Positions 15,842 to 27,431 are shown, counted from the first letter of the stretch. The stretch is DNA of 64,000 nucleotides from an uncultured Campylobacter sp. (GCA_934718785.1 CAKVAF010000008.1:16742-80741); one strand, 5' to 3'. Notes: generated by a model from the letters alone, not told the origin. Translations and numbers: made by a program.

Positions 15842-15878
15842 CACAATTACATTTTTAAAGTAAATTTAAGGATAGTAA

Positions 15879-17081
15879 ATGCCAGCGCAAATCAAAGGCT
15901 TTGAAAAATTTAAAATCATCATTGTATTATCCTTTATGTCAGCAGTGGCGCCACTTTCAACGGATATGTATTTGCCTGCTTTGCCATCCGTGCAACACAG
16001 CTTTGAAACGAGCGAGTTTTTAACCCAATTATCTTTAGCGAGCTTTTTTATCGCTTTTGCACTGGGTCAGCTCATTTATGGACCGCTGAGTGATGTTTTT
16101 GGGCGTAAAAAATTAGCCTGCATAGGCATAGTTTTGTTTATTTTTTCAAGTTTTACCTGTGTGATTGTAGATAATGTTTATGTTTTTGTGGCGTTTAGAT
16201 TTTTACAAGGGCTGGGCGGTTGTGCTGGAGTGGTGATTGCAAGGGCGGTGGCAAATGATTTGTTCGAGCTTAAAGAAGCGGCGTCTGTTTTTGCTTTGAT
16301 GATGGTTGTAACTTCGCTTGCTCCTATGCTATCGCCCTTTTTTGGCTCGATTTTGCTGGGCTTTTTTGCGTGGAAAAGCATTTTTATGGCGCTTTTCATT
16401 TTAGGAATTTTGCTTTTGTGTTTCATTGTTTTTGGACTTAAAGAAAGCGCTCCTAATTTAAAAGGGGCAAAATTTTCACACAAAGACACGATAAAGCGTT
16501 ATAAAAAGGTCATTTGCGATAAGATTTTTTTAATTTATGTCTTTTCGGGCGGGCTTGTGATGGCGGCGATGTTTGCTTATATTACCGGTTCTTCTTTTGT
16601 TTTTATGCAGTTTTTTGGATTGAGTGAGAAAAGTTTTAGCCTGCTTTTTGCTTTTAACGCACTTGGCTTTGTGATTTGTGCGAATATCAATGCTAAAATT
16701 GTGCTTAAAATTTCGCCTTTTAAAATTCTAACTAAAGCCTTTTTGATGATATTTTTAAGCGCGATTTTACTTTTGATTTTTGGAAGTTTTAAAATTTTCT
16801 TAGGTTTTGAAATCGCACTTTTTCTAAATATCGCTATGCTTGGCTTTTTGCTTCCAAATATCACAACTCTAGCTATGGCGCGTTTTAAGGATATGTCAGG
16901 CACAGCTTCAGCGGTACTTGGCACTTCTCAATTTGCATTTGCTGGGCTTTTAGCCTTTATCGTAGGGCTTTTAAATGCAAACAATCCTTTGATTTTAGCC
17001 CTTGTGATGAGTGTATGTATCATCAGTGGCTGTGTGCTTTATTTTTATTTTGCTAAAAAATTATCCCAAATTCTTAAATAA
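15879..17081 (+). CDS. Bcr/CflA-type MFS drug exporter
   Basis: 400 residues and about 12 hydrophobic helices. The N-terminus MSAVAPLSTDMYLPALPSV is typical of the Bcr/CflA drug:proton antiporters, followed by GQLIYGPLSDVFGRKKL (MFS motif A, about residues 66-82) and FLQGLGGCAGVVIARAVAND. LPNITTLAMARFKDMSGTAS in the second half is also a Bcr hallmark. Expected to export bicyclomycin-like compounds, sulphonamides or small peptides; the substrate cannot be read from sequence. Monocistronic: its own promoter, and 82 bases before ftsE. Confidence 0.88.
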   Translation: MPAQIKGFEKFKIIIVLSFMSAVAPLSTDMYLPALPSVQHSFETSEFLTQLSLASFFIAFALGQLIYGPLSDVFGRKKLACIGIVLFIFSSFTCVIVDNVYVFVAFRFLQGLGGCAGVVIARAVANDLFELKEAASVFALMMVVTSLAPMLSPFFGSILLGFFAWKSIFMALFILGILLLCFIVFGLKESAPNLKGAKFSHKDTIKRYKKVICDKIFLIYVFSGGLVMAAMFAYITGSSFVFMQFFGLSEKSFSLLFAFNALGFVICANINAKIVLKISPFKILTKAFLMIFLSAILLLIFGSFKIFLGFEIALFLNIAMLGFLLPNITTLAMARFKDMSGTASAVLGTSQFAFAGLLAFIVGLLNANNPLILALVMSVCIISGCVLYFYFAKKLSQILK

Positions 17082-17163
17082 TCTTAAATTTTTTCTAAAA
17101 TTTCTTAAATTTTAAGCTAAATTAAAGCATAATTATGAAATTTAAAAAGAATTAAGGCAAAGA

Positions 17164-17829
17164 ATGAGTGTCCTTGTAAAAGCCCAAGATCTGTGCTTAG
17201 GCTATGATGAAATGGTCATTAGGCGGGCGAATTTTACCTTTATGGATAATGATTTTGTTTTTATCACTGGAAAAAGCGGTAGCGGTAAATCCACACTTTT
17301 AAAGTCTTTTTATGGAGATTTATCCCCACTTTCAGGCTCTTTGTTTGTTTGTAATGAAAGCTTAGATGATATAAGCACGCAAAATTTACTGGATTTAAGG
17401 CAAAGGCTTGGCATTATTTTTCAAGATTATAAGCTCATTAAGGAGTATTCTATAGCTAAAAATGTGATGCTACCCTTAATGATAAAAGGTTATAGTAAAA
17501 AAATTTGTGAAGAACAAACGGCAAAGCTTTTAAAGCATGTAGAACTCAGCTTCAAAGCTGATAAAATGCCTGCTCAGCTCAGCGGTGGCGAGCAGCAACG
17601 CGCTGCGATGGCAAGAGCGCTTGCGCACAATCCCAAGCTTTTACTCTGCGATGAGCCCACAGGAAATTTGGACGAATACAGCTCAGATATCATTTGGACG
17701 CTTTTAAAATCCGCTCATCAACTACTTGGCACCTGCGTTGTCGTGGTAACTCACAGAATTCCCGTAAATTTAAGGCTTAATTACCGCCGTTTTAATATAG
17801 AAAATGGAAAAATGAATGAAATCATTTAA
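17164..17829 (+). CDS. ftsE: Cell division ATP-binding protein FtsE
   Basis: ABC ATPase of the FtsEX complex, which gates septal murein hydrolase activity through an EnvC-type activator. Walker [10 protein letters not shown] (about residues 36-44), ABC signature [15 protein letters not shown] and Walker [13 protein letters not shown] are intact, with a switch His in VVVTHR. 221 residues, normal length. It overlaps ftsX by 14 bases, and the EnvC-like gene follows ftsX, so three parts of the same machine are co-transcribed. The same order occurs at C. jejuni Cj1277c-Cj1275c (recall). Confidence 0.92.
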   Translation: MSVLVKAQDLCLGYDEMVIRRANFTFMDNDFVFITGKSGSGKSTLLKSFYGDLSPLSGSLFVCNESLDDISTQNLLDLRQRLGIIFQDYKLIKEYSIAKNVMLPLMIKGYSKKICEEQTAKLLKHVELSFKADKMPAQLSGGEQQRAAMARALAHNPKLLLCDEPTGNLDEYSSDIIWTLLKSAHQLLGTCVVVVTHRIPVNLRLNYRRFNIENGKMNEII

Positions 17830-18622
17830 AACTCATCTTAGTCTCATCCTACCCTTGCTTTTTATGATGCTTGCTTTTGAGTTTATTCTCATCATCAACG
17901 CTTCTATAAATCACTATGAAAAAGTGCTAAATAAAGACTATAACATCATCATCGCTAGCACCAACGAGCTAAGTGCTTCCACGCTTAAGCCTTATGTGCC
18001 ACAAATAAGTGCTTTAAATGCCTTAAGCGTAGATAGTATGCTAAGCAGACTTAAAAATGACATTTCAAATGCAAATTTAGCAAATTTAGAAAAGTCTTTG
18101 CCTAAATTTTATAGTATAAAGCTTGAGAACTTTCCCTCTCAAAGTGAGCTTAAAAACATTAAAAATAATCTTTCAAAACTTAATAGCATAGTCAAAATAG
18201 AAAGCTTTTCAAAGACTTATGAAAAAGTGCATAGCTTGCTTGTTTTCATTCAATTTGTGCTGTGGTTTTTCCTTTTTATCATTATACTTTTAAGTTTTGT
18301 TTTATTTTTAAAGCAAATGAAAATTTGGCTTTTTGAGCATACTGAAAGGGTTGAGATTATGTGTTTATTTGGTGCGCCTTTTTGGTTTCGCTCTTTAATG
18401 CTCGTTAAAATAGTCTTTGTAGATTGTCTCATCGCTTTTTTAATTTTGCTTTTGTTTTTCACTCAAATTTATGAGCTTGACTTTGTAAAAGCTATGCTAA
18501 GCGCGCTTGATTTAAGCCTGCCGCAAATTAATTTTTTACTTCAGCTTAGCATAATATTTGCATTTACGCTTGCAATTAGCTTATTTTGTGTTAATGTGGT
18601 GATGTTTAGGGTGAAAAGATGA
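17816..18622 (+). CDS. ftsX: Cell division protein FtsX
   Basis: 268-residue permease partner of FtsE. One helix at the N-terminus (LSLILPLLFMMLAFEFILII), a periplasmic loop of about 120 residues, then three helices (around 145-170, 193-215, 240-262): the four-helix FtsX topology. RVEIMCLFGAPFWFRSLMLVK is the conserved cytoplasmic loop between helices that contacts FtsE. Its ATG lies inside ftsE, and it overlaps the next gene by four bases (ATGA). Confidence 0.88.
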   Translation: MKSFKTHLSLILPLLFMMLAFEFILIINASINHYEKVLNKDYNIIIASTNELSASTLKPYVPQISALNALSVDSMLSRLKNDISNANLANLEKSLPKFYSIKLENFPSQSELKNIKNNLSKLNSIVKIESFSKTYEKVHSLLVFIQFVLWFFLFIIILLSFVLFLKQMKIWLFEHTERVEIMCLFGAPFWFRSLMLVKIVFVDCLIAFLILLLFFTQIYELDFVKAMLSALDLSLPQINFLLQLSIIFAFTLAISLFCVNVVMFRVKR

Positions 18623-19794
18623 AATTTTTTTTCGTTTTTTTGCTTCTTTTTTCTGTCTTAATAGCTGATGAAATTGAAGAAAAAAATAAAAATTTAAAAG
18701 AAAATGAGCGCATAACAAAGCAGCTTAATAAAAAGCTTGAAGAACTTGCAGCTGATATTATAAATGGAGAAAAAAAGCTTGAGAGCTTGGGCGAGCAAAT
18801 TTCAAATTTAAGCACTCAAACTTCACAGCTTGAAGCAAGTGCAAAGGAGCAAAACAAAGAATTAGCAAATTTAAACTCGCAAAATCAAAGCTTACTTAAA
18901 GATAGGCAAGGTATGCAAAATAAGCTTGTGGATTTAATCGCTAAGGATTTTGCCTTTGAACTGCCTGTTCCACAAGGCTATATCGAGGCTGAGGATAGCT
19001 TTGTAGCCTTTGAAGTGCTAGCAAGTCTTGATGCGGTGCTTAAAGATGAGTTTTATAAAATTTCAAAAGATTATGAAAGCATTTCAAAGCAAATTTTGCA
19101 AAAAGAAAGTCAAATTTCACAGATCAAAGACAGTCTTAAAACTTATAACAATCAGCTTAAAAAACTTGAAGATTTAAAAATAGCTCAGCTTAAAGAAATC
19201 AATCAGCAAAAAACAGATAGAGCAATTTATAGTAAAAAACTTGATGATTTGAAAAAGCAGCAAGATGAGCTTAGAAAGACCTTAGCTGAGCTTAAAATTG
19301 TCGATGATAAAAAAGAAGAAAAAGAAAATAAAAAAGTTGCTTCAAGCTCAAGCCAAAGCGTGCGCCAGCTAGGCTCAAGCTATCAAGGCTCAAATATCAA
19401 GCGCTATACAGGCAAAAAGACCATAGCCCCGCTTGATAATTTTTCTGTGAAGCAAGAATTTGGCAACTACACCGATCCCATTTATCAAATCAAGCTTTTT
19501 AATGAAAATGTGATTTTACACTCAAAAAACAGCGACGCCGTCGTTAAAAGCGTTTTAAATGGCAAAATCGTCTTTGCAAAAGAAACAAATTTACTCCAAA
19601 GAGTAGTTATAGTAGAGCACAGTAACGGCCTACACACCATTTATGCACACCTTGATAAAATCGCGCCCACAGTGAAAGTGGGCAAAAATGTCAAAAAAGG
19701 AGAAATTCTAGGACGCGTGAAAAATGACCTTACTTTTGAAGTCACGCAAGAAAAATTTCATATCAATCCTTTAGAATTAATCTCATTAAATTAA
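18619..19794 (+). CDS. EnvC-like murein hydrolase activator with degenerate LytM domain
   Basis: 391 residues: signal peptide FFFVFLLLFSVLIADE, two long coiled-coil stretches (about 20-110 and 140-235, rich in Lys, Glu, Gln), a Ser/Gly linker and a C-terminal LytM (M23) domain from about 275. Two of the zinc-binding positions of active M23 enzymes are missing: the HxxxD of strand one is not present, and the final LHFE-type strand reads LTFEV. VEHSNGLHTIYAHLDKI is retained. Loss of the metal site is the hallmark of EnvC/NlpD activators, so it probably switches on AmiA (encoded further down the same cluster) under FtsEX control. Confidence 0.85.
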   Translation: MKFFFVFLLLFSVLIADEIEEKNKNLKENERITKQLNKKLEELAADIINGEKKLESLGEQISNLSTQTSQLEASAKEQNKELANLNSQNQSLLKDRQGMQNKLVDLIAKDFAFELPVPQGYIEAEDSFVAFEVLASLDAVLKDEFYKISKDYESISKQILQKESQISQIKDSLKTYNNQLKKLEDLKIAQLKEINQQKTDRAIYSKKLDDLKKQQDELRKTLAELKIVDDKKEEKENKKVASSSSQSVRQLGSSYQGSNIKRYTGKKTIAPLDNFSVKQEFGNYTDPIYQIKLFNENVILHSKNSDAVVKSVLNGKIVFAKETNLLQRVVIVEHSNGLHTIYAHLDKIAPTVKVGKNVKKGEILGRVKNDLTFEVTQEKFHINPLELISLN

Positions 19795-19817
19795 TGAAGT
19801 TTAAAGGCTTTTTTTGT

Positions 19818-19823
19818 TATAAT
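19818..19823 (+). promoter_or_regulatory. -10 box before pyrH
   Basis: TATAAT after a T-rich run (19809-19815), 20 bases before the pyrH ATG and 24 bases after the EnvC-like stop. It would give pyrH and the genes after it an internal promoter. Confidence 0.65.
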
Positions 19824-19833
19824 GTCAAGTTAA

Positions 19834-20559
<726 letters not shown>

Positions 20560-20721
20560 ATAATATTTTTAATTCAAGTCTTAAAATTTAGCTTTAAATT
20601 GAGCTTGATTAAATTTAGATTAAATTTAAACATTAAAAAACCGCTGCCGATGATTTTAAATTTTAAATGCGGCAGAGTGTTGAAAGATTAATTTTAAAAA
20701 TAAATATTTTAAGGAGAAAAA
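20560..20721. repeat. Spacer with hairpin of the AAAACCGCTGC repeat type
   Basis: AAAACCGCTGCCGATGAT (20637-20654) is a copy of a second short motif seen at 36245, 42609 and 46229. CTGCCG (20644-20649) pairs with CGGCAG (20670-20675) around an AT palindrome. There is no T tract, so I do not call it a terminator. It sits between pyrH and rpoZ. Confidence 0.5.
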
Positions 20722-20931
20722 ATGCAAAGATTAGAAGAAATCGCAGCTCTAGCGCTAAAGAATTTAAACAATGATCGCTACAAGCTTTCACTTGTGGTTG
20801 CAAAAAGAGCTGAAGAGCTTGCAAATGGGGCTTTGCCTTTGGTTGAAGCGGATAAAAAAACGATGAAATTTGCAGATATTGCCCTGCTTGAAATCGCTGA
20901 AAATAAAATTTCTTTGGAAGATAAAATTTGA
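20722..20931 (+). CDS. rpoZ: RNA polymerase omega subunit
   Basis: 69 residues. [20 protein letters not shown] and [17 protein letters not shown] match the omega subunit pattern of conserved helix and RAEEL box. It assists RNA polymerase assembly through beta-prime. AAGGAG before the ATG. Its TGA overlaps the TTG start of spoT (TTGA), the same pairing of rpoZ with the ppGpp enzyme seen in many bacteria, where omega is also part of the ppGpp site. Confidence 0.92.
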   Translation: MQRLEEIAALALKNLNNDRYKLSLVVAKRAEELANGALPLVEADKKTMKFADIALLEIAENKISLEDKI

Positions 20932-23126
20932 AAAATGAAGAAGAAAGCTTAAGCCTTGAAACGCTCATTGAAAAAATCACGCAGTGCAAGGATTTAGATA
21001 CTGCAAAAGCAATTCTTTCTAGCGTTTGCAAGGAAGATGAGCTGATTTTAAAAGCCATTCAATTTTGCATTGACGCTCATAATGGACAGCTGAGAAAAAG
21101 CGGCGAGCCTTACGCGGTTCATCCCTTGCTTGTGGCTTCTATCGTCGCGTTTTTAAGCTCTAATGAAAGCATGATTATCGCTTCACTCTTACACGATGTC
21201 ATTGAGGACACGCAGCACAGCGAAGAAGAGCTTAAAGAACTTTTTGGAAGCGAGGTTACAAGGCTTGTTAGAGGACTTACCAAAATCACAGCCATAAGAG
21301 AAGATAATCTCACTCGTGCGAGTAAAAATCTCACCAAATCCGCCCTCACTTTTCGCAATATGCTTTTAGCAAGCATTGAAGATGTGGGCGTTTTAGTGAT
21401 AAAACTTTGTGATAGACTTCACAATATGCTTACCCTACAAAGCCTAAGGGAAGATAAACAAAAAAGAATCAGCGAAGAAACTCTCGTCGTTTATGCACCT
21501 ATAGCGCATAGGCTTGGGATTTCAAGCATTAAAAATTATTTAGAAGACTTAAGCTTTAAGTATTTAATGCCTGAAGAATACGCTCAAATTAATAATTACA
21601 TCAACGCAAACGATCAGTCCATGCAACTCAGTTTCAACGAGTTCATTTCAAAAATCGAGCTTTTATTTTTAAAAAATGGCTTCAGACAAGGCAGCTTTGA
21701 AATTCATAAACGCATCAAACACAGCTACTCAGTCTATCTTAAAATGCAAAGAAAAGGCATCAGCATTGAAGAGGTGCTGGATTTGCTTGGAATTCGCATT
21801 TTGGTTGAGAATGTGCTTGATTGCTACCTTGTTTTAGGCATTTTACACACGCATTTTAATCCTTTAGTCTCGCGCTTTAAAGACTATATCGCTTTGCCTA
21901 AGCAAAATGGCTATCAAACCATACACACCACGCTTTTTGATACTAAAAATATCATCGAAGCTCAAATTCGCACCTTTGATATGCACAAAATCGCAGAATA
22001 CGGCGTCGCAGCGCACTGGAAATACAAAGAAGGCGGCTCGGTCGCCACGCCAAAGCTGGACTGGATCAGCGATATTTCTATGCAAGCTGCACACACTAAG
22101 GCTGAAAACACCGAAGATTACAACGCTATCGAGCTTTATGAATACGCTAAAGATAGCCTTTATGTCGAAGATATCGCCGTTTATTCTCCAAAGGGCGAGA
22201 TTTTTACCCTACCGCGTGGGGCGACCGTGCTTGATTTTGCCTATGAAGTGCATACTAAAATAGGACTTCACGCAAAAAGTGCTTATGTAAACCGCATAAA
22301 AGTGCCACTTTTAACCGAGCTTAAAAATGGCGACATCGTGCGCGTGGTTACAAGCAATGATAAATTTTATCGTTGTTCTTGGGTTGATAGTGTGAAAACA
22401 GGCAAGGCAAAGGCAAATATAAGAGAATTTTGCAAGCAAAAGATTAAAGAGATCAATTTGCAAGTGGCTTTAAATATTTTAAGCTTTGTTTTCAATGAAA
22501 AGATTGAAGTTATTCAAGATTGGATAGAAAAAGAGCATTTGAATAAAAAAATTCGCTTCTTAAGCACGGATTTAATTTATTTTAAAGATGTCATCGCAGC
22601 CTTGAAAAAATACGCGAGAAAGTCTTATATCTTTGACAGATACGAGCTTAAAGAGCAAATTTTTGACACCATTTGCCTTGTAAGCAATCATAAAATTTCA
22701 AGCCTGAGCTTTGATTATTGTTGTCGTCCTAAAAGAGGCGATCAAATCATTGCTTTTGTGCAAAAAAACGAAGCCATCATTCATCACAAGCTTTGTGATA
22801 AGGCGGATAAAATGCTTGAAAATGGCGAAAGTGCTGTATTTGCTATGTGGAGCGTGAAACAAGGAAAAAGTTATAAACTCATCTTCTCGCTTGAGGATAA
22901 AAAGGGCGTTTTGGCTGAGTTTTTAGGCTTTTTGGCAAAAATCGGGGCGAATGTTTTAAGCATTAATCTTACAAGCTCGCAAAACTCGAGCGTGGATTAT
23001 TTTACCGCTAAGATTGAATTTAGCGAAAACGCTAAGATAGAAAGCATAGAAGAGCGTTTAAAAGCGCGTTATAAAATCATTGATTTTACTTCATTAAATG
23101 ATGCTTATGATAAAGTTAAGGGATAA
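20928..23126 (+). CDS. spoT: Bifunctional (p)ppGpp synthetase/hydrolase (Rsh)
   Basis: 732 residues with the full RelA/SpoT domain order: HD hydrolase (HPLLVASIV, His65; [11 protein letters not shown], His89-Asp90), synthetase (about 230-370, with YQTIHTTLF), TGS (from about 400, [20 protein letters not shown]), and a C-terminal ACT domain from about 655. Both catalytic halves look intact, as expected for the single Rsh of Campylobacter. The start codon is TTG (20928), overlapping the rpoZ stop; no ATG would give the conserved N-terminus. tyrS follows after two bases. Confidence 0.94.
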   Translation: MKNEEESLSLETLIEKITQCKDLDTAKAILSSVCKEDELILKAIQFCIDAHNGQLRKSGEPYAVHPLLVASIVAFLSSNESMIIASLLHDVIEDTQHSEEELKELFGSEVTRLVRGLTKITAIREDNLTRASKNLTKSALTFRNMLLASIEDVGVLVIKLCDRLHNMLTLQSLREDKQKRISEETLVVYAPIAHRLGISSIKNYLEDLSFKYLMPEEYAQINNYINANDQSMQLSFNEFISKIELLFLKNGFRQGSFEIHKRIKHSYSVYLKMQRKGISIEEVLDLLGIRILVENVLDCYLVLGILHTHFNPLVSRFKDYIALPKQNGYQTIHTTLFDTKNIIEAQIRTFDMHKIAEYGVAAHWKYKEGGSVATPKLDWISDISMQAAHTKAENTEDYNAIELYEYAKDSLYVEDIAVYSPKGEIFTLPRGATVLDFAYEVHTKIGLHAKSAYVNRIKVPLLTELKNGDIVRVVTSNDKFYRCSWVDSVKTGKAKANIREFCKQKIKEINLQVALNILSFVFNEKIEVIQDWIEKEHLNKKIRFLSTDLIYFKDVIAALKKYARKSYIFDRYELKEQIFDTICLVSNHKISSLSFDYCCRPKRGDQIIAFVQKNEAIIHHKLCDKADKMLENGESAVFAMWSVKQGKSYKLIFSLEDKKGVLAEFLGFLAKIGANVLSINLTSSQNSSVDYFTAKIEFSENAKIESIEERLKARYKIIDFTSLNDAYDKVKG

Positions 23127-23128
23127 AA

Positions 23129-24355
23129 ATGAGTGCAGATTTAAAGATTAAAGAAGCTATGGCTGATATTAAAAAGGGCGTGGCTGAGATTATCGATGAA
23201 GAAAGACTTTTAAGCTTGATTGAAAATTATTATAAAAAGGGGCAAAACTTTTTGGTAAAAGCAGGCTTTGATCCTAGTGCACCTGATTTACATTTAGGTC
23301 ATAGCGTGGTTTTAGCAAAAATGGCGCTTTTACAAAAGCATGGCGCAATCGTGCAGTTTTTAATCGGCGATTTCACCGGTCAAATTGGCGATCCAAGCGG
23401 TAAAAACGCCACGCGCAAAAAGCTTGATAAAGAAAGCGTGCTTAAAAACGCTAAAACTTATGAAGAACAAGTTTTTAAAATTTTAGACAAAGAAAAGACA
23501 CAAATTTGCTTTAATTCAAAATGGCTTAACGAGCTGGGCGCTGTGGGCATTTTAGAGCTAACTTCTACTTTTAGCGTGGCTAGAATGCTAGAACGTGATG
23601 ATTTTGCTAAAAGATACAAAGAGCAAAGCCCTATTTCAGTAAGCGAGTTTATGTATCCGCTACTTCAGGGCTATGATAGCGTGGCGATGAAATGCGATAT
23701 AGAAATGGGTGGCACCGATCAAAAATTTAATTTGCTTATGGGTAGGCATTTACAGCGCGTTTATAATGTAGGCAAAGAACAAGTTGTGATGATGATGCCC
23801 CTTTTAGTAGGACTTGACGGGGTGCAAAAGATGAGCAAGAGCCTAGGAAACTACATCGGCGTGGATGAAAGTGCTAATGAAATGTATGCTAAGGTGCTGA
23901 GCATTAGCGATGAATTAATGCTTACTTATTATGAGCTTTTAAGCGAAATTTCAAGCAAGGATTTTGAAAAACTCAAACTCGATTTAGAAAATGGCGCGCT
24001 TCATCCAAAAATCGCTAAAGAAAATTTAGCTTTAGAACTTGTAGCAAGATTTCATTCACAAGAAAAGGCTAAAATGGCAAAAGATGAATTTGACCGCGTG
24101 CATTCTCAAAACGCCCTACCAAGCGATATGGCCGAGTTTAGCTTACAAAGTGATGATAAAAACGAGCTTTGGCTTGTGCGCGCTCTTGTGGAATGCGCCC
24201 TAGAAAGCTCAAGTTCTAATGCAAGAAGAGACATCAAAGCAAGGGCTGTGAGCGTGAATGGCGAAAAAATTGAAGATGAAAATTTTCAGCTTGCAAGGGG
24301 CGAGTATATCTTGCAAGTGGGCAAACGCAAATTTGCAAAATTAAAGGTGTTATAA
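23129..24355 (+). CDS. tyrS: Tyrosyl-tRNA synthetase
   Basis: Class I synthetase of 408 residues. FDPSAPDLHLGHSVVL has the HIGH-type motif as HLGH, DGVQKMSKSLGNY the KMSKS motif, and YPLLQGYDSVAMKCDIEMGG plus DQKFNLL the tyrosine-binding region of the TyrRS-Z group. The last 60 residues form an S4 RNA-binding domain (ARRDIKARAVSVNGEKI). Two bases separate it from spoT and it abuts the next gene. Confidence 0.96.
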   Translation: MSADLKIKEAMADIKKGVAEIIDEERLLSLIENYYKKGQNFLVKAGFDPSAPDLHLGHSVVLAKMALLQKHGAIVQFLIGDFTGQIGDPSGKNATRKKLDKESVLKNAKTYEEQVFKILDKEKTQICFNSKWLNELGAVGILELTSTFSVARMLERDDFAKRYKEQSPISVSEFMYPLLQGYDSVAMKCDIEMGGTDQKFNLLMGRHLQRVYNVGKEQVVMMMPLLVGLDGVQKMSKSLGNYIGVDESANEMYAKVLSISDELMLTYYELLSEISSKDFEKLKLDLENGALHPKIAKENLALELVARFHSQEKAKMAKDEFDRVHSQNALPSDMAEFSLQSDDKNELWLVRALVECALESSSSNARRDIKARAVSVNGEKIEDENFQLARGEYILQVGKRKFAKLKVL

Positions 24356-25453
24356 ATGGAGTTAAAACCTCTAAAAATAGGCAAACATACGATAAAATAT
24401 CCCATTTTTCAAGGCGGAATGGGACTGGGCATAAGCTGGGATAAATTAGCCTCAGCCGTCTCACTAAACGGCGCACTGGGCATTATTTCATCAGTGGGCA
24501 CGGGCTATTATGAAAACAGAAGCCATATTTATAAAGAACTCAACTCAAAGCCCTATGGCAGTGAAAATTTCTATTCTAAAGCGGGCTTGCAAGCCGTGAT
24601 TAACAACGCGCGCAAGGTTTGTGGAGATGCGCCTTTGGGCTGTAATATTTTATGTGCGAGCAATGATTATGCAAGAATTGCTCATGATGCCTGTGAAGTA
24701 GGCTTTAATGTCATTGTAAGTGGGGCGGGCTTGCCTACAAATTTACCTGAATTTACGGCTGATTTTCCCGATGTCGCACTTGTGCCTATAGTTTCATCTG
24801 CTAAGGCTTTAAGAATCATTTGCAAAAGGTGGCAAAGCCGCTATAACCGTCTGCCCGATGCTATCGTGGTTGAAGGGCCTAAAAGTGGGGGACATCAAGG
24901 CTTTACTTACGAGCAGTGCTTAGATCCTAATTATCAGCTTGAAGCCATTATCCCACCAATTGCGGCAGAGGTTAAAGAATGGGGCGATTTTCCTATCATG
25001 GCAGCAGGAGGGATTTGGGATAAAAGCGATATTGAAAGAGTGATCAATTTAGGCGCAAGTGGCGTGCAAATAGGCACGCGCTTTATAGGCACTTTTGAGT
25101 GTGATGCAAGTGCTGAGTTTAAAGAAGTGCTTCTAGCTTGCAAAGAAGAAGATATCGAGCTTTTAAAATCGCCTGTGGGCTATCCTGCGCGTGGGGTTCG
25201 CACAAATTTGCTTGATTTAGTGGATAAAAGAATGGGTCCAAAGATAAATTGTATTAGTAACTGTGTCGCTCCTTGTCAGCGCGGCAAAGAAGCTACAAAG
25301 GTAGGCTACTGTATAGCCGATAGGCTTTATGATGCTTGGAGTGGTAAAAAAGAAACGGGGCTTTTTTTCACAGGGGCTAATGGCTACCGCTTAAATAAAC
25401 TCATCAGCGTAAAAGAGTTGATATATAAGCTTGTGAATGGGGAAGATGTTTAA
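24356..25453 (+). CDS. Nitronate monooxygenase family flavoprotein
   Basis: 365-residue TIM-barrel FMN protein of the 2-nitropropane dioxygenase/nitronate monooxygenase type. IFQGGMGLGISWDKLASAV is the N-terminal FMN loop, VVEGPKSGGHQGF carries the catalytic His, and MAAGGIWDKSDIERVINLGA then VQIGTRFIGTFEC bind the FMN phosphate. A Cys-rich stretch (NCISNCVAPCQRG, about residue 300) is unusual for simple members and may bind metal. It is co-directional in the tyrS-amiA run; I recall the same position for C. jejuni Cj1270c. The physiological substrate is unknown. Confidence 0.85.
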   Translation: MELKPLKIGKHTIKYPIFQGGMGLGISWDKLASAVSLNGALGIISSVGTGYYENRSHIYKELNSKPYGSENFYSKAGLQAVINNARKVCGDAPLGCNILCASNDYARIAHDACEVGFNVIVSGAGLPTNLPEFTADFPDVALVPIVSSAKALRIICKRWQSRYNRLPDAIVVEGPKSGGHQGFTYEQCLDPNYQLEAIIPPIAAEVKEWGDFPIMAAGGIWDKSDIERVINLGASGVQIGTRFIGTFECDASAEFKEVLLACKEEDIELLKSPVGYPARGVRTNLLDLVDKRMGPKINCISNCVAPCQRGKEATKVGYCIADRLYDAWSGKKETGLFFTGANGYRLNKLISVKELIYKLVNGEDV

Positions 25454-27423
25454 TGCTTTTTAGGCTCTTTTGTTTCTTTTTACTTTTTTTTAGCCTTGCT
25501 TTTGCAGCCTACGAAAAGGAGCTTAGTCGCTTTGATAGCACTTTTACAAGCAGCAAGGATAAGCAAAGTCTTTATTTAGAGCTTAAGAATTTTTATATAC
25601 AAAGCATTATCAATGAAGATGAAAAGAGTAAAATAGAGCTTTTAAAAAGGCTAGTAATAGGTGCAAATGCGCTAAATTTAGACAGTAGTGAGTATGAAAA
25701 AGAGCTTAAAAATGCTGGCTTTAAAGATGAATATATTCAAAGTTTAAAAAACGCTTATAAAAAAGATAGCGAGCAAGATTTTTTAAAAAAGCAAGAATAT
25801 GATGAAGCTAAAAACTCAAATAATCAAAAAAAAGAAAATGAAAAAATCACGCAAAAACCCTTTGTTTTAAAGGCTAGCAAGCTTGAAAATGGGGTGAAAT
25901 TAAGCTTAAATTTTAATTTAAACAAAAAAGATATCAAAAAAAGCATACTCAAGCAAAAAGATAATGTGCGCTACATTTTTGACTTTAACGCAGCCCTTGA
26001 TACAGGGGCTTTAAGCTTTAAATTTAAAGATTTTTTTATCAATATCGCCCAGTTTAATCCCAAAATCACGCGCTTAGTCATCAATGCAAAAGAAGAAAGT
26101 GCTTATAATTTAAAGCTTGAAGATAAAAGCCTTATTTTAATCTTTGATGAGAATTTAAAAGAAGCAAAAAACCCCAGCATACAAAATAAAGAAAACTTAA
26201 AAGAAACAAAAAATTCAAACACTTTAAAAGAAAATCAAAAAAGCACACAAGAAAGCTTAAAAGAAAATTCACAAACAAATTCAAAAGAAAATTTAGAAAA
26301 AAACTCGACAAATTCTACTAAAAAACTTTATATTTTATCAAGCAAATCAAGTGAAATGGGAGTTGTTTTAAGCTTAAATAGAGATTTAGACGAAGATGAA
26401 CTAAAAATAGTAAGCTTTAAGGATAAAAATCTTTATAGAAAAATTTTAAGCTTTGAGGGCGTTTTAGAAGGGGGACGCAAAAACTTCACCCTAAATAAAA
26501 AGTTCATCACCCTAACTCAATACACGCCAAAAATCGTTCGTGTGGTGCTTTCAAGCCCTGATGATTTTGAACTTTTTAAGGATTTAGAGAATAAAAGAGC
26601 CTTTTTTGGCTTTGAAAAAAGCTCAAATTTAAGCTCAAAAAATCAAACAAATTCTAGTAAAAATACAAAAGCAGCGCAAAACACTACAAAAACTAGCTCA
26701 AAAAGCACACAAAAAAGTGCGCAAAGACCTGCAAATTTAGCCAAAAATAAAATCATCGTCATAGACGCAGGGCACGGCGGCAAGGATGTGGGCGCGATAA
26801 ATGGCAAGCTTTATGAAAAAAATATAGTTTTAAATGTGAGCTTAAAGCTAGGAAAAGAGCTTGAAAGGCTAGGCTACAAGGTCTTTTACACGAGAAATAA
26901 GGATAAGTTTATCAATCTTAGAGACAGGACTAAGCTAGCTAATGATAAGAAAGCAAATCTTTTTATCTCCATTCACGCCAATGCTGCTCCAAACAAGGCT
27001 AAGGCTGATTCTATGCAAGGAGTTGAAACCTTTTTCTTAAGTCCAGCTAGAAGTGAGCGCAGCAAACAAGTGGCTGAAAAGGAAAATCAGGCTGATTTTG
27101 AAGAAGCAAATTTTTTCTTAAAGCAAAATTTTCTCTCAGCTCTAAGCCGTGAAAAAATCATCGCTTCAAACCGCCTTGCCATAGACATTCAAAAGAATTT
27201 GCTTGAATCTGTGCGTAAAAGATATAAAGTAATAGACGGAGCCGTTAGAGAAGCACCTTTTTGGGTGCTAGTAGGCGCGCAAGATATGCCAGCCGTGCTT
27301 ATAGAAATAGGCTATATCACGCATCCTGAAGAAAGCAAAAGACTTGCTAATAATATTTATCAGCAGCTTTTAGCCGAGGGTATAGCAAATGGGGTGCAAA
27401 ATTATTTTATCAATAATCCATAA
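25453..27423 (+). CDS. amiA: N-acetylmuramoyl-L-alanine amidase AmiA
   Basis: 656 residues: signal peptide ([17 protein letters not shown]), two AMIN-like beta segments (about 135-235 and 290-385) separated by Asn/Lys/Ser-rich linkers, and an amidase_3 domain from about 430. Zinc ligands are in IDAGHGGKD, the Glu of LYEKN and FISIHANA; the catalytic Glu is in LIEIGYITH. It cleaves septal peptidoglycan cross-bridges to let daughter cells separate. The helix [14 protein letters not shown] in the catalytic domain is the kind that blocks the site until an EnvC-type activator binds, and such a gene is in the same cluster. Confidence 0.92.
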   Translation: MLFRLFCFFLLFFSLAFAAYEKELSRFDSTFTSSKDKQSLYLELKNFYIQSIINEDEKSKIELLKRLVIGANALNLDSSEYEKELKNAGFKDEYIQSLKNAYKKDSEQDFLKKQEYDEAKNSNNQKKENEKITQKPFVLKASKLENGVKLSLNFNLNKKDIKKSILKQKDNVRYIFDFNAALDTGALSFKFKDFFINIAQFNPKITRLVINAKEESAYNLKLEDKSLILIFDENLKEAKNPSIQNKENLKETKNSNTLKENQKSTQESLKENSQTNSKENLEKNSTNSTKKLYILSSKSSEMGVVLSLNRDLDEDELKIVSFKDKNLYRKILSFEGVLEGGRKNFTLNKKFITLTQYTPKIVRVVLSSPDDFELFKDLENKRAFFGFEKSSNLSSKNQTNSSKNTKAAQNTTKTSSKSTQKSAQRPANLAKNKIIVIDAGHGGKDVGAINGKLYEKNIVLNVSLKLGKELERLGYKVFYTRNKDKFINLRDRTKLANDKKANLFISIHANAAPNKAKADSMQGVETFFLSPARSERSKQVAEKENQADFEEANFFLKQNFLSALSREKIIASNRLAIDIQKNLLESVRKRYKVIDGAVREAPFWVLVGAQDMPAVLIEIGYITHPEESKRLANNIYQQLLAEGIANGVQNYFINNP

Positions 27424-27431
27424 GATTTTCA

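Noticed and set aside
19300..19794. EnvC-like protein as an active M23 endopeptidase
   Set aside because: Two zinc-binding motifs are missing, so an activator role fits better than catalysis.
20663..21058. 131-codon open frame antisense to rpoZ-spoT
   Set aside because: Phe/Leu-rich antisense artefact over two conserved genes.
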